Assembly (NCBI GenBank): GCA_947589085.1
Contig: CANPZD010000008.1
Coordinates: forward strand, 1 to 49,143
Direction: 5' to 3'
DNA from: an uncultured Clostridia bacterium
GTDB taxonomy: Bacteria; Bacillota; Clostridia; Christensenellales; Borkfalkiaceae
DNA length: 49,143 bases
Shown here: positions 25,274 through 34,400 of the stretch, piece after piece
How the letters are laid out: each line of letters starts with the position of its first letter
Numbering within the stretch: the first letter of the stretch is position 1
The notes under the pieces: generated by a model
The model's input: the letters and a program-made list of their open reading frames with translations, nothing else
Told to the model about the DNA's origin: nothing
Database searches by the model: none
Translations under genes and position numbers: made by a program

Positions 25274-25301
25274 ATTATAGTTCATTCGCCGGGAAAGGCA
25301 A
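25274..25301 (-). promoter_or_regulatory. Promoter of the antiporter gene
   Basis: Minus strand: TTGCCT (25301-25296), 16 bases, TATAAT (25279-25274). The leader holds a small GC-rich hairpin (GGCGC/GCGCC). Confidence 0.65.
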
Positions 25302-25413
25302 CTTTTTTTCGACAAGTTTTTTATTCGCGGGATCCGGTGGAAAAGCTGACATTTTTTGAAAGATTTTTTAACTTTGCGGCGGGCGGAACCTTGTCAATTT
25401 TCTCTGTAAGCGC

Positions 25414-25442
25414 TTGCGTTTTGTCGGCGGATTTGCTATAAT
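25414..25442 (+). promoter_or_regulatory. Promoter giving a leaderless mrnC operon mRNA
   Basis: TTGCGT (25414-25419), 17 bases, TATAAT (25437-25442), then 7 bases to ATG 25450. +1 should fall at 25449-25450. Confidence 0.78.
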
Positions 25443-25449
25443 AGGGAAA

Positions 25450-25875
25450 ATGACGAAACTGAGTGCGCCCGTCGAACGCGAACGGGTCAGACAGATGAAT
25501 CCCGTCGTTCTCGCGTTTGTGGGCGACGCGGTCTATACGCTCTATGTCCGCAGGGAACTTGCGCTGCGGCACGGCAGCAAGACCGGGCAGCTGAACGCGC
25601 TCGCCGCGGAGCAGGTCTCCGCGCACGGGCAGAGCGCCGCGCTTGAACGCATTCTTCCGCTTCTTTCCGAGGAGGAAGAGGAGATCTTCCGCCGCGGCAG
25701 GAACGCCAAAAAACCCACGAAGAGCAAGAACGCGAGCGTTGCGGAATACGTGCGCTCGACGGGGTTCGAAGCGCTGCTCGGCTTTCTGTATCTCACGGGG
25801 CAGGAAGAGCGGATCGGGGAATTGTTCTTCCCGGAGGAATCGCAGGCCGGAGGGGCGTTGGCGAAAAGAATATGA
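25450..25875 (+). CDS. mrnC: Mini-ribonuclease III
   Basis: 141 residues: an RNase III catalytic domain without a dsRNA-binding domain. It trims the ends of 23S rRNA precursor. The signature is 'LAFVGDAVYTLYVR' with catalytic Asp26, and the second acidic site is in 'STGFEALLGFLYL'. ATG 25450 is chosen because the promoter occupies the upstream in-frame codons. It overlaps rlmB by 4 bases (ATGA); mrnC-rlmB adjacency is conserved in Firmicutes. Confidence 0.95.
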   Translation: MTKLSAPVERERVRQMNPVVLAFVGDAVYTLYVRRELALRHGSKTGQLNALAAEQVSAHGQSAALERILPLLSEEEEEIFRRGRNAKKPTKSKNASVAEYVRSTGFEALLGFLYLTGQEERIGELFFPEESQAGGALAKRI

Positions 25876-26582
25876 AGACCGAAGGCAGAAACGCCGTTTT
25901 GGAATTGCTGAAAACGGAGAAAACCATCGAAAAGATCCTTCTCGAAAAGGGCGCGCAGGGCACGCTGGGCAGGATCTTTGCAGAGGCGCGCAAAAAGGGC
26001 GTCCGCGTGCAGTTTGTCGACCGCGCCGCGCTCGATAAGGAGAGCGCGGATAAGCGGCATCAGGGCGTGATCGCGTTCACGACGGAATTCGTGTATGCGG
26101 ATCTCGACGATCTCGGCGCGGAGGAGAACAGTCTGCTCGTTCTCTGCGACGGCATCGAGGACGTGCACAATCTCGGTTCCGTGCTACGCGTTGCGGAATG
26201 CGCGGGCGCGTCCGGCGTGGTAATCCCCAAGGCAAAGGGCGCGAGCGTTACGGAAGCGGTCGTGCGTATTTCCGCGGGGGCGGCGGAACATCTGCCCGTT
26301 GCGAAGGTATCTTCGATCAACGCCGCGATCGACGCTCTGAAAGCGCGCGGCTTCTGGGTCTATGCGCTGGAGGCGGGCGGAAAGCTCATTTACGATCACG
26401 AGTTTTCGGGCAAGATCGCGCTTGTCGTGGGAGGGGAGGATTGCGGCGTGCACCGTCTCACCCGCGAAAAGTGCGACGGCGTGCTCTCCATTCCGCTCTT
26501 CGGGAAAGTCAATTCGCTCAACGCGTCCGTCGCGCTGGGGATCGCGGTCTACGAGGTGGTTCGTGCAAGATTACAGAAATGA
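25872..26582 (+). CDS. rlmB: 23S rRNA (guanosine(2251)-2'-O)-methyltransferase RlmB, TrmH family
   Basis: 236 residues. An N-terminal L30e-like substrate-binding domain (residues 1-75) is followed by a SPOUT methyltransferase domain with motif 1 'DGIEDVHNLGSVLRVAE', motif 2 'ALVVGGEDCGV' and motif 3 'IPLFGKVNSLNASVALGIA'. It methylates the ribose of a guanosine in 23S rRNA using SAM. Translationally coupled to mrnC; its end overlaps the sigma factor start by 20 bases. Other TrmH-family targets cannot be excluded by eye. Confidence 0.94.
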   Translation: MKTEGRNAVLELLKTEKTIEKILLEKGAQGTLGRIFAEARKKGVRVQFVDRAALDKESADKRHQGVIAFTTEFVYADLDDLGAEENSLLVLCDGIEDVHNLGSVLRVAECAGASGVVIPKAKGASVTEAVVRISAGAAEHLPVAKVSSINAAIDALKARGFWVYALEAGGKLIYDHEFSGKIALVVGGEDCGVHRLTREKCDGVLSIPLFGKVNSLNASVALGIAVYEVVRARLQK

Positions 26583-27132
26583 AAAGGACGAGGCGCTCAT
26601 CGCCGTCGCCCGCGCCGGAGATGCGGACGCAACGGAAGAGCTGATGCGGCGGTACAAAAATATCGTCCTCCGCAGCGCGCGCAAATTTTCTTTCAACCAG
26701 TTTGCGGAGGTCGACGATCTCGTGCAGGAAGGCATGATCGGCCTGTATTCCGCGATCGGAAGTTTCAGTTCCGCCGCGGGAAAAAGTTTTAAGAACTTCG
26801 TCTATCTCTGCGTGGTCCGCAGGATCTACAGCTATCTGCGCTTTATCAACCGCGGAAATCCCGAGGGCGAGCGCAGCGAGATCGACCCGGAGAGCATTCC
26901 GGAGGGTTCCACGCCCGAGGATCTGCTTCTCGACGGGGAATCGGATGCGGAATTCCGTTTGCGCCTCGTAAAAACGCTCTCGGATTTTGAATTCCGCGTC
27001 GTTACCATGTATCTCGAAGGCATGAGCTACGCGCAGATCTCCGAAGCGACCGGCAAGGAGATCAAGAGCATCGACAACGCGCTCGCCCGTTCCAAACGCA
27101 AACTTTTGCATGCGTTCAGCGAAATCAAGTAA
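26563..27132 (+). CDS. Sigma-70 family factor, SigH (sigma-30)-like
   Basis: 189 residues. Region 2 is clear: 'DLVQEGMIGLYSAIGSF' near residues 50-66, a core-binding segment typical of SigH. Region 4 is near the C-terminus ('MSYAQISEATGKEIKSIDNALARSKRKL'). GTG 26563 is the best start, with GAGGTG upstream, though it lies inside rlmB. Synteny mrnC-rlmB-sigH as in Bacillus supports SigH, the post-exponential/competence and sporulation factor; the usual yacP between rlmB and sigH is missing. The sequence is short for SigH (about 210-220), so another alternative sigma is possible. Confidence 0.88.
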   Translation: MQDYRNEKDEALIAVARAGDADATEELMRRYKNIVLRSARKFSFNQFAEVDDLVQEGMIGLYSAIGSFSSAAGKSFKNFVYLCVVRRIYSYLRFINRGNPEGERSEIDPESIPEGSTPEDLLLDGESDAEFRLRLVKTLSDFEFRVVTMYLEGMSYAQISEATGKEIKSIDNALARSKRKLLHAFSEIK

Positions 27133-27143
27133 GGAAGCAACTT

Positions 27144-28835
27144 ATGCCGCATCTCTCTCTTTACAGAAAATTCCGCCCCGACACCTTCGACAAGATGGTA
27201 CGTCAGGAGCACGTGGTCCGCATTCTCAAAAATCAGATCGCGGAGAACGCGGTGGGGCATGCGTATCTCTTTACCGGGCCGCGGGGCACGGGAAAGACGA
27301 GCGTCGCCCGTATTTTTGCGCGCGCCGTCAACTGTCTTGATCCGAAAGACGGATCTCCGTGCGGGAAGTGCGCCGTCTGCCGCGCGCTCGGGGAGGGGTC
27401 TTTGGATATCTCCGAGATCGACGCCGCGTCCAACAACGGCGTGGGAGAGATGCGCGAACTCCGCGAGAAAGTGCAGTATCCGCCCGTCACGGGTCGGTAT
27501 AAAGTGTATATCATCGACGAGGTCCACATGCTTACGGACGCCGCGTTCAACGCGCTTTTGAAGACGTTGGAAGAGCCGCCCGCCCATGTGATCTTTATTC
27601 TCGCCACCACAGAGCCGCAGAAGATCCCCGCCACGATCCTCTCGCGCTGCATGCGGCTGGATTTCCGCCTGATCCCAGAAGAGGATCTCGTAAAACATCT
27701 GAGATCCATTCTCGAAGAGATCGGAAAACCCTATGAAGAAGCGGCGCTCTCCGCGATTGCGCGGGCGGGCGCCGGAAGCGACCGCGATATGCTCTCGATC
27801 GCAGAGGCCTGCATCGTTTATTCCGAAACGCTGACGTACGATACCGTGTGCGCGGTGCTCGGGGCGGCGGATTTCCGGGAAACGGCCGATCTGGTACGCG
27901 CCATGCTCGCTTCCGATCTTTCCGCGTCGCTCTCCGTTTGCGAGCGCATTCTCACGGAGGGAAAGTCCGTAGGCGTTCTGCTCAAGGACTGTCTGGAATT
28001 TTTGAGCCGCATTTCGATCGCCAAGACGTGCAAGAACGCGGAACAGCTTTTGTCGCTTCCGCGCGAGATGTTCGATACCGTCCGCACGATCGCGGACGGC
28101 GCGGACGGCAGGGCGATCCTGCGCGCCACGGAGATCCTCATCAAGACGGAGAGCGAACTGCGCTATGTTTCGTCTCCCCGCATTTCTTTGGAAACGGCGA
28201 TCGTCCGCATAGCGTATCCGGAGAGCGATTCTGCGCCCGACGCGTTGCTGTTGCGGCTCAAAAACCTCGAGGATCGGCTTGCCCGGACCGCGCAAAGTCC
28301 GTCCGCGCCTGCGCCTTTGCCGGCGCCGGCCGCACCCAAGGCGGCCGTTCCCGCGGAACCGGAAGCGAAATATGAATTTCCCGAAGAGGAGCCGGTATTC
28401 GAAGAAGCGTATTTTTCGGACGAGCCTTCCCGCGCGGATCCGCCCGTTCCCGCGAAGCCGAAGGCCGAAGCGCAGACCCCGTTTACACAGCCTGCGCCCG
28501 CGGCGCGGGAGGCCGCAGAAGAGATGACGGCGGAAGTCGCTTTCGGCAAGTTCATGCGCGCCCTGCGCAAGACGTCGAAGAGCGGCGTGCTGTTTACCAT
28601 GTGTTCCGATCTTCTTGCCGTTTTCGAGGGCGGGACGCTGGCTTTGTATACGGAATCGGAGACGATCTATGCGGCGCTTCGCCGTGAAGATCATGCCAAG
28701 GTCATGACGGAAGTGTTCGCGCAGATCGGCATATCTTCCTTCGAAGTGCGCAAGAGAGGGCGGCCTGCGACGGGGAACGGCGCGCTCGAAGAACTCAAAG
28801 AAAATTTCAAGGATTACCCGATCGAAATCAAATAA
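27144..28835 (+). CDS. dnaX: DNA polymerase III subunits gamma and tau
   Basis: 563 residues. Clamp-loader AAA+ ATPase: Walker A 'GPRGTGKTS' near residue 45, a four-Cys zinc module (C-x(8)-C-x2-C-x2-C) near residues 64-80, and Walker B 'VYIIDEVHMLT'. Residues about 365-465 are a Pro/Ala/Glu-rich linker; the C-terminal 100 residues correspond to tau domain V ('VAFGKFMRALRKTS'). AAGGAAG precedes ATG 27144. I did not find an obvious A-run with stem for programmed frameshifting. It heads a dnaX-ybaB-recR operon. Confidence 0.96.
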   Translation: MPHLSLYRKFRPDTFDKMVRQEHVVRILKNQIAENAVGHAYLFTGPRGTGKTSVARIFARAVNCLDPKDGSPCGKCAVCRALGEGSLDISEIDAASNNGVGEMRELREKVQYPPVTGRYKVYIIDEVHMLTDAAFNALLKTLEEPPAHVIFILATTEPQKIPATILSRCMRLDFRLIPEEDLVKHLRSILEEIGKPYEEAALSAIARAGAGSDRDMLSIAEACIVYSETLTYDTVCAVLGAADFRETADLVRAMLASDLSASLSVCERILTEGKSVGVLLKDCLEFLSRISIAKTCKNAEQLLSLPREMFDTVRTIADGADGRAILRATEILIKTESELRYVSSPRISLETAIVRIAYPESDSAPDALLLRLKNLEDRLARTAQSPSAPAPLPAPAAPKAAVPAEPEAKYEFPEEEPVFEEAYFSDEPSRADPPVPAKPKAEAQTPFTQPAPAAREAAEEMTAEVAFGKFMRALRKTSKSGVLFTMCSDLLAVFEGGTLALYTESETIYAALRREDHAKVMTEVFAQIGISSFEVRKRGRPATGNGALEELKENFKDYPIEIK

Positions 28836-28853
28836 CTTTTTTTGGAGGCGGAA

Positions 28854-29195
28854 ATGGCATACGGCAGAGGCGGCGCCATGGGAGGCGGCGGCATGCAGAA
28901 TCTCATGAAGCAGGCGCAGAAGATGCAGGAGGAAATGCAGGCGACGGAAAAGCTGCTCGACGAGTGGGAGATCGTCGGAACTGCGGGCGGCGAAGCGGTC
29001 GTCGTGTATATGAATGCGAAAAAAGTCATCGACGGGATCGAGATCGATGAATCCGTCGTCGATCCCGAGGACGTGGAAATGCTCGAGGATCTTGTTCTGG
29101 CCGCCATCCGCGACGGATATAAGAAAGCGGACGCGGTGTATCAGGAGAAGATGTCCAAATTTGCCGGACTCGGCGGAGCGGGAGGACTTCTGTAA
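28854..29195 (+). CDS. YbaB/EbfC family nucleoid-associated protein
   Basis: 113 residues with a Gly-rich N-terminus ('GRGGAMGGGG'), then a helix 'MQNLMKQAQKMQEEMQ' and the compact alpha-beta fold of EbfC, ending Gly-rich. It binds DNA as a dimer and is nearly always encoded between dnaX and recR. ATG 28854 is chosen for the GGAGGCGG site just upstream; an ATG 12 bases earlier lacks one. Confidence 0.95.
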   Translation: MAYGRGGAMGGGGMQNLMKQAQKMQEEMQATEKLLDEWEIVGTAGGEAVVVYMNAKKVIDGIEIDESVVDPEDVEMLEDLVLAAIRDGYKKADAVYQEKMSKFAGLGGAGGLL

Positions 29196-29789
29196 GTGGA
29201 AGTGTTCATCGAGCCGATCGGACGGCTCATCAACGAATTTTCCAAACTGCCCGGCGTGGGCAAAAAGACGGCTCAGCGGTATGCATACCGCGTTATTTCG
29301 ATGTCGGAAGAGGAAGCGCGCGCCTTTGCGGACGCGGTCGTCGACGTAAAGCGGCGCGTCCGGTTCTGCCGGATCTGCGGCAATTTCACGGACGAAGATA
29401 CGTGTGCCGTCTGCAGAACGCGGGACGCCTCGCAGATCTGCGTCGTCAAGGAGCCGAAGGACGTGATCGCACTTGAAAAGCTGCACGAATATCAAGGCGT
29501 ATATCATGTGCTTCACGGCGTGATCAGTCCCATGAACGGCGTCGGTCCCGACGATATCCGGATCAAGGAACTTCTTGCGCGGCTGCGGGAGGGCAACGTA
29601 AAAGAAGTGATCATGGCGACCAATCCGGATGTGGAAGGGGAAGCCACGGCCATGTACATTGCGAAATTGATCAAGCCTTTGGGCGTGAAAGTCACGCGCA
29701 TCGCGCACGGGGTGCCCGTCGGCGGCGAGCTGGAATATACGGATGAAGTTACGCTTGCCCGCGCGCTCATTGAAAGGAAAGAACTGTAA
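29196..29789 (+). CDS. recR: Recombination protein RecR
   Basis: 197 residues, full length. It acts with RecF and RecO to load RecA at single-strand gaps. Helix-hairpin-helix '[15 protein letters not shown]', four-Cys zinc finger C-R-I-C...C-A-V-C (near residues 57-72) and a Toprim domain ('[15 protein letters not shown]', '[16 protein letters not shown]') are visible in order. GTG 29196 follows the ybaB stop directly; GGAGG is 11 bases upstream. A second GTG at 29202 could also serve. Confidence 0.95.
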   Translation: MEVFIEPIGRLINEFSKLPGVGKKTAQRYAYRVISMSEEEARAFADAVVDVKRRVRFCRICGNFTDEDTCAVCRTRDASQICVVKEPKDVIALEKLHEYQGVYHVLHGVISPMNGVGPDDIRIKELLARLREGNVKEVIMATNPDVEGEATAMYIAKLIKPLGVKVTRIAHGVPVGGELEYTDEVTLARALIERKEL

Positions 29790-29793
29790 CGCA

Positions 29794-29826
29794 CAGGCCC
29801 CTCGGAAGGCCTGCAAAATTTATTTG
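29794..29826 (+). terminator. Weak hairpin after recR
   Basis: 6-bp stem CAGGCC (29794-29799) / GGCCTG (29808-29813) then CAAAATTTATTT. Weak; readthrough into gpsA is likely because no promoter is seen in the gap. Confidence 0.4.
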
Positions 29827-29852
29827 AATTTGTTTGAAAAGGAAACGTCGAT

Positions 29853-30830
29853 ATGAAGATTTCTGTGCTCGGATGCGGCAGATGGGGTTCGTTTATCGCA
29901 TGGTACTTATCTCACCGAGGATTCGAAGTGACAAGCTGGGGACCGGAGGAGGATTTTTCCTATCAGATCCTCAAACAGACGGGACGGAACGAATACGTTG
30001 CGCTCGAACGGAATATTTACCTTACCTGCGATCTCGGCAAAGCCGTAAAATCCGCGGAGATCATTGTGATCTCGATCTCATCTCAAGGACTGCGCGGATT
30101 TATGAAGCGCGTGATGCACTATAATGTGAAAGATAAGATCTTTGTTCTGTGCATGAAAGGCATTGAGGAAGACACGGGAAAGCGCCTCTCGGAAGTGCTT
30201 ACGGAGAGCGGCGTCTCTTCCGAGAAGATCGCGGTATGGGTGGGGCCGGGGCACATCCAGAGCTTTGTCAAGGGCATTCCCAACTGCATGGTCATCGATT
30301 CGGCAAGCGAGCCGTTGAAGCGCTATCTTGCAGACAGTTTCCGCTCCGATCTGATCCGGTTTTATTACGGCGAGGATCTCATCGGCACGGAGATCGGCGC
30401 CGCGGCCAAGAATGTCATGGGGATCGCGGCCGGCATTCTCGACGTGCTCTGTCCGCCGCTCAAGGGGCCGCTCATGGCGCGGGGGGCGTATGAAATTTCC
30501 CGTCTCATCAAGGCGATGGGAGGCAATCCGCTCTCCGCATACGGTCTTGCGCACCTCGGCGACTACGAAACCACGCTGTTTTCGCCCTATTCCCACAACC
30601 GCGCATTCGGCGAAAGCCTTGCCAAGGGAGAGCAATTCCCCAAGCTCGCGGAAGGGGTCGCGACGTCGAAGGCGATCAAGCAGTTGGGCGAGCGGTACGG
30701 CGTGGAGCTTCCGATCACGGAGGCGGTATATTCCGTCTGTTTCGGCGAGGGGGACGGCGAAACGCGCTGCCGCGAGGCGATCGCGGGGCTGTTCAACCGT
30801 CCGATCGTCTCGGAATGGTTCGAGCTGTAA
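29853..30830 (+). CDS. gpsA: NAD(P)-dependent glycerol-3-phosphate dehydrogenase
   Basis: 325 residues. It reduces dihydroxyacetone phosphate to sn-glycerol-3-phosphate for phospholipids. The nucleotide fold has G-C-G-R-W-G at residues 7-12; the catalytic Lys is in 'IGAAAKNVMGIAAG'; 'SRLIKAMGGNPLSAYGLAHLGD' is the typical substrate region. AAAGGAAACG precedes ATG 29853. The adenine-side loop reads S-W-G-P rather than the common W-x-R-x, so cofactor preference is uncertain. Confidence 0.93.
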   Translation: MKISVLGCGRWGSFIAWYLSHRGFEVTSWGPEEDFSYQILKQTGRNEYVALERNIYLTCDLGKAVKSAEIIVISISSQGLRGFMKRVMHYNVKDKIFVLCMKGIEEDTGKRLSEVLTESGVSSEKIAVWVGPGHIQSFVKGIPNCMVIDSASEPLKRYLADSFRSDLIRFYYGEDLIGTEIGAAAKNVMGIAAGILDVLCPPLKGPLMARGAYEISRLIKAMGGNPLSAYGLAHLGDYETTLFSPYSHNRAFGESLAKGEQFPKLAEGVATSKAIKQLGERYGVELPITEAVYSVCFGEGDGETRCREAIAGLFNRPIVSEWFEL

Positions 30831-30838
30831 AGAAAAAA

Positions 30839-30862
30839 GACGGTACGGATCCGTCGGTTTTT
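30839..30862 (+). terminator. Terminator after gpsA
   Basis: 5-bp stem GACGG (30839-30843) / CCGTC (30851-30855), then GGTTTTT. Short but well placed before the tRNA promoter. Confidence 0.5.
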
Positions 30863-30902
30863 GAAACTTTTTGTATTTTTTCCGAAAATCGGGCAAGAAC
30901 AG

Positions 30903-30931
30903 TTGACAAGCCGATTTGTTTCGTGTATGAT
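30903..30931 (+). promoter_or_regulatory. Promoter of tRNA-Val
   Basis: TTGACA (30903-30908), 17 bases, TATGAT (30926-30931), near-consensus as expected for a tRNA gene. Confidence 0.85.
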
Positions 30932-30946
30932 AGTACCGTTGCTCAC

Positions 30947-31023
<77 letters not shown>

Positions 31024-31320
31024 CGAAGCCCTGTATATTGTGTCGAAGCCTTGTGCAGACCGATATGTGGGGTTTTTTATTTTTGTTTTGACGGTTGGTT
31101 TTTTCAGGAAATCAAGGCAGAAAATGTGTGACGGGGTCGGAAAAAAGCAGACGAATTCCGTTTTACCGGGCACAGGCCGCGGACGAGATCCGCGGTTTTT
31201 TATATGCTTTCATGCGCATTTGCGGATTCGTGAAAAAGGGCCGTGGAAAAATTTTCATGAATTTATGCGATTTTTCAGATTGATTTTACGAATTCGGTCC
31301 AAAAAAAGACTCGCAAAGTC
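31024..31320. other. Non-coding gap after tRNA-Val
   Basis: About 300 bases without a convincing gene. It holds a wobble-rich hairpin before a T-run at about 31028-31085 (likely tRNA terminator) and a strong terminator at 31177-31202. An open frame 31040-31324 runs through both hairpins, has no ribosome site, and looks spurious. Confidence 0.6.
31177..31202 (+). terminator. Terminator between tRNA and pilin operon
   Basis: 7-bp stem CCGCGGA (31177-31183) / TCCGCGG (31189-31195) then TTTTTTT. It insulates the pilin promoter from upstream transcription. Confidence 0.9.
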
Positions 31321-31349
31321 TTGACTTTTCGCATAAACTGGGATAAAAT
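31306..31349 (+). promoter_or_regulatory. Promoter of the prepilin operon with overlapping inverted repeat
   Basis: TTGACT (31321-31326), 17 bases, TAAAAT (31344-31349). An inverted repeat AAGACT (31306-31311) / AGTCTT (31317-31322) overlaps the -35 box and could be an operator; an A-run just upstream may act as UP element. Predicted leader about 100 bases, with a GCGGC/GCCGC hairpin (31429-31443) right before GGAGGT. Confidence 0.7.
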
Positions 31350-31454
31350 ATATTTTGTAGCAGATAAATAGTATAAAGCAGAAATGCTGATCGGTACCGC
31401 AAGAACGGGAGCGCATAGAACATTAAGAGCGGCAAACGGCCGCGGAGGTTTGAG

Positions 31455-34400
31455 ATGAAGTTCCTGAAAAAACTTAAAAACAGAGTAAAAAACAGACGGG
31501 GCAACACGCTTGTGGAAGTCCTGCTCGTTGTCGGGTTGATGACGATTTTGCTCGGGATCGCCGTACCCGATCTTATTTCCGAATCGAAAGAGATCAAGAT
31601 GACCGAAATGAACAGCAATGCCCGTGCGGTCGCAGTTGCGGTGCAGAGCAAACTTTACGGCATAAAAAACCGCGGAACCTCGATCGGCTCCGAATATCGG
31701 ACGTTGAATGAAACGGCGGCAGAAGTCAGCATTTCGACCGATGATGGCGGAAAAGACGTAAAATACGTGAGCAATTTCGGCGAAAAGGGCACGGCGGGGA
31801 AGGACTATCTCCTTTCGGGCGCAATCACCGACACCGATCTTTTGCAGAAAGGTAAGATCGTCGTTGTGTACGATCCCCTTACGGCGGATGTTCTCGAAGT
31901 TTTTTACGGGGAAAAGGAATTTCCTGTCGATGATATATTCCCCACGGCCAACGAAAGTTTTTTGAAAAACAACAATATCGGACTTTATCGCGGCGAGGGC
32001 TCGCCCGAACCCGAGCGCGCCATCTCGATTCCGCGGTTTTCACTCAGTGTAGGGGAGGAGAATGAGGAACGGTATCTTCAAATGCAGATGGAGGGGACTC
32101 CCGATCCATCGATCGCCACCTTGCCTTTGGGGCTGGAAATTTATATCCAGTTCCCCGATTTCGACGACAAGGAAAAATGGGATGAAATACTCGTCTATGC
32201 CGAGGGGATGTTTGATAGCGAATACAAAGTGAACTACGGAGATTCTATCGTATCCGATGATTCGGGGGAGAATCAATTAACGCTGGATAAGATAGCAAAC
32301 AACAACAAGATCATGCGTTTTATCATCGACAGTGCGGTCTTGGAAAAGAGCGCCTACGCGACGGACTATCTGAAACATAACAAACATCCCGAGATCGTTT
32401 CGGTGGCGAGCGCCCCCTTCTATCCGCGCGCGACGATCAACGATTGGATGATGCAATCGTCCAATCCCTACATCACCTATTGGTTCCGTCAGCATGCTAC
32501 CTATATAAATGAAAATACCGGAGGTCCGAAGGAAAGCGATCCCACGATGTCGCAGAAGCTATATGACCATATTGTTGCCCTCGATAATAACTATAAGTCA
32601 CAACATACGGCAACGGACTATATCCCCATTAACGGGACTTGCCGCGTCCGCATGGAGTTGCACGTATTGTCCGGCGATACTTGGACGGAGGAGAAGAACG
32701 GCGCGCGGATTCGGAAGTATGACGACGATACGTATGCTCCCGTCAATATCACGTCCGCGCTGCTGAGCCCTTATTTTAATCTGCTCGATCAAACCACCGG
32801 TCAGATCTCGCTCTCTTCCATGCGCGCGCTTTCCCATCTTTGGCAGGTGTTTGAGAGTGAAAATACGATCAAGACGGCGTGTCTCCGCGATGATATTAAC
32901 GGGGACAACTTCTACACACTGTTAAAGGGCCTGCGGCAAGCATTGTGGGATGAATTGAAGATGACGGGGGAAACGAAGGAGGACGAGAAGAAGCGCCAAG
33001 ATTTGTGGGGCGACTGGGCGGTCAACCAAGGGGCGAGCGTTAAGTCGTGCGATGGCAACAAGAAATTTAAGTTGGACGGAACAACGACGGACGGCGGCTC
33101 CCATAAGATTCAAAACATTATTTTTACCGGGCGGAACGGTGGCGATGCTTCTTCGGAGCCGGGAGGCTTGTTCGAATACGCAAACGGCTGTACCTTCACA
33201 AACATCGATATCGTCAACCCTGCCACATTGCGGAGAAATTACGACCCGACATTTCTCGAAACGAAAGATCACAGCATTACCGCCATCAACGAGTCGGAGC
33301 AGTGGGGCGGCGCTTCGGGTGCGTTCGTCGGCTTTGCCGTGAACTGCACCTTCAAAAATGTCCGCGCTTATCTCGATGATGCGCATCTCCCTCCCGCCCT
33401 CAATCTGTCGGGTCTTACAATCGACGGTTCCGTCGTGGGCGGGCTCGTCGGCGTGGCGATCGGCTCGGGGGGCAGAGAAACCACATTTACGAACTGCGCT
33501 GCGTCGGTTCGTGCCACGAATGGCACGCTCGACTCCGCGATGCGCGTCGTGTATGCGGGCGGGCTCGTCGGGATCGCGGCGGGAAATGTTACCATCTCGA
33601 GTTGTTACGCGGCAAGCCAGCTTTCGGGCTATTATTCGGGCGGGCTCGTCGGCGCTACCGTATCCGGACAGGGAAATGCGATTCCGTGGACGTATAAGGA
33701 CAGGGAGTGGGATTTAACGCCCCGCGAGCAGGGGTCCATTACGGACACACCGACGATTCAAAACAGTTTTGCGGCGGGGCAGATCACGCGGCAGGTGCGC
33801 GTCGGCGGCGGTCTCATTGCCGACGTTCAGGGCGCGCTCCCGCAGGAAAAAGTTCAAAATTGCTATTCCGCCGCTTGGTGGGAGGCGCTCGCTCCCGTTT
33901 CCTACGGCACCTTTAAGGGCGATAAGAAAAACTATTACGTCTATCAAACGCGATTCCCCATTCCCGTCACGGAGAACGTCGAGGCATGGTTTAAGTGTAC
34001 GGGCGATGTTCTCTCATTGAAAACAAATGAGGATGGCACAGATGTGGATGACGGCGTCGCCTGCACGGGCGGCGATCTGAAGTCGAAAACGGAATTTTCG
34101 GGTTGGACGGCGGAGGCGACAGCCACCCACCAATGGTCGTACAACGAGGGAAGTTTCGAATTGCACAAGATGTATTGGAAGGAGAAGGGCACGCCCGAGG
34201 CATATCCTTTCCCCATGCCGTCGGAGTACGTAAAACGCTACGGCGCCGAATTTTGGGGCGACTGGATCAAGACCTACGAAGAGAAACCGATGACGGCGGG
34301 CGGAACGCCTGCTGCTACGCCGTTCTCTTCCGAGTTTTTGGGGTATTATGCCTGTTACTATGACATACAAAGTGTGATGACCACGAGTAGCGGGCAGGTG

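Noticed and set aside
27027-29816. 929-codon open frame on the minus strand opposite dnaX, ybaB and recR
   Set aside because: The plus strand carries three well-known genes with clear motifs. The antisense product is rich in R, H and D with no motif; long antisense frames are expected in GC-rich DNA with few stop codons.
31040-31324. Open frame of 94 codons after tRNA-Val
   Set aside because: It runs through a strong terminator hairpin (31177-31202), lacks a ribosome site, and has a composition unlike its neighbours.
31350-31454. c-di-GMP-I riboswitch in the leader of the prepilin operon
   Set aside because: The leader has a GCAAA-like stretch and a hairpin, but not the conserved core (GGCAAACC with the paired ACGCAAAGCC). 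A covariance-model search would settle it; by eye it does not match.
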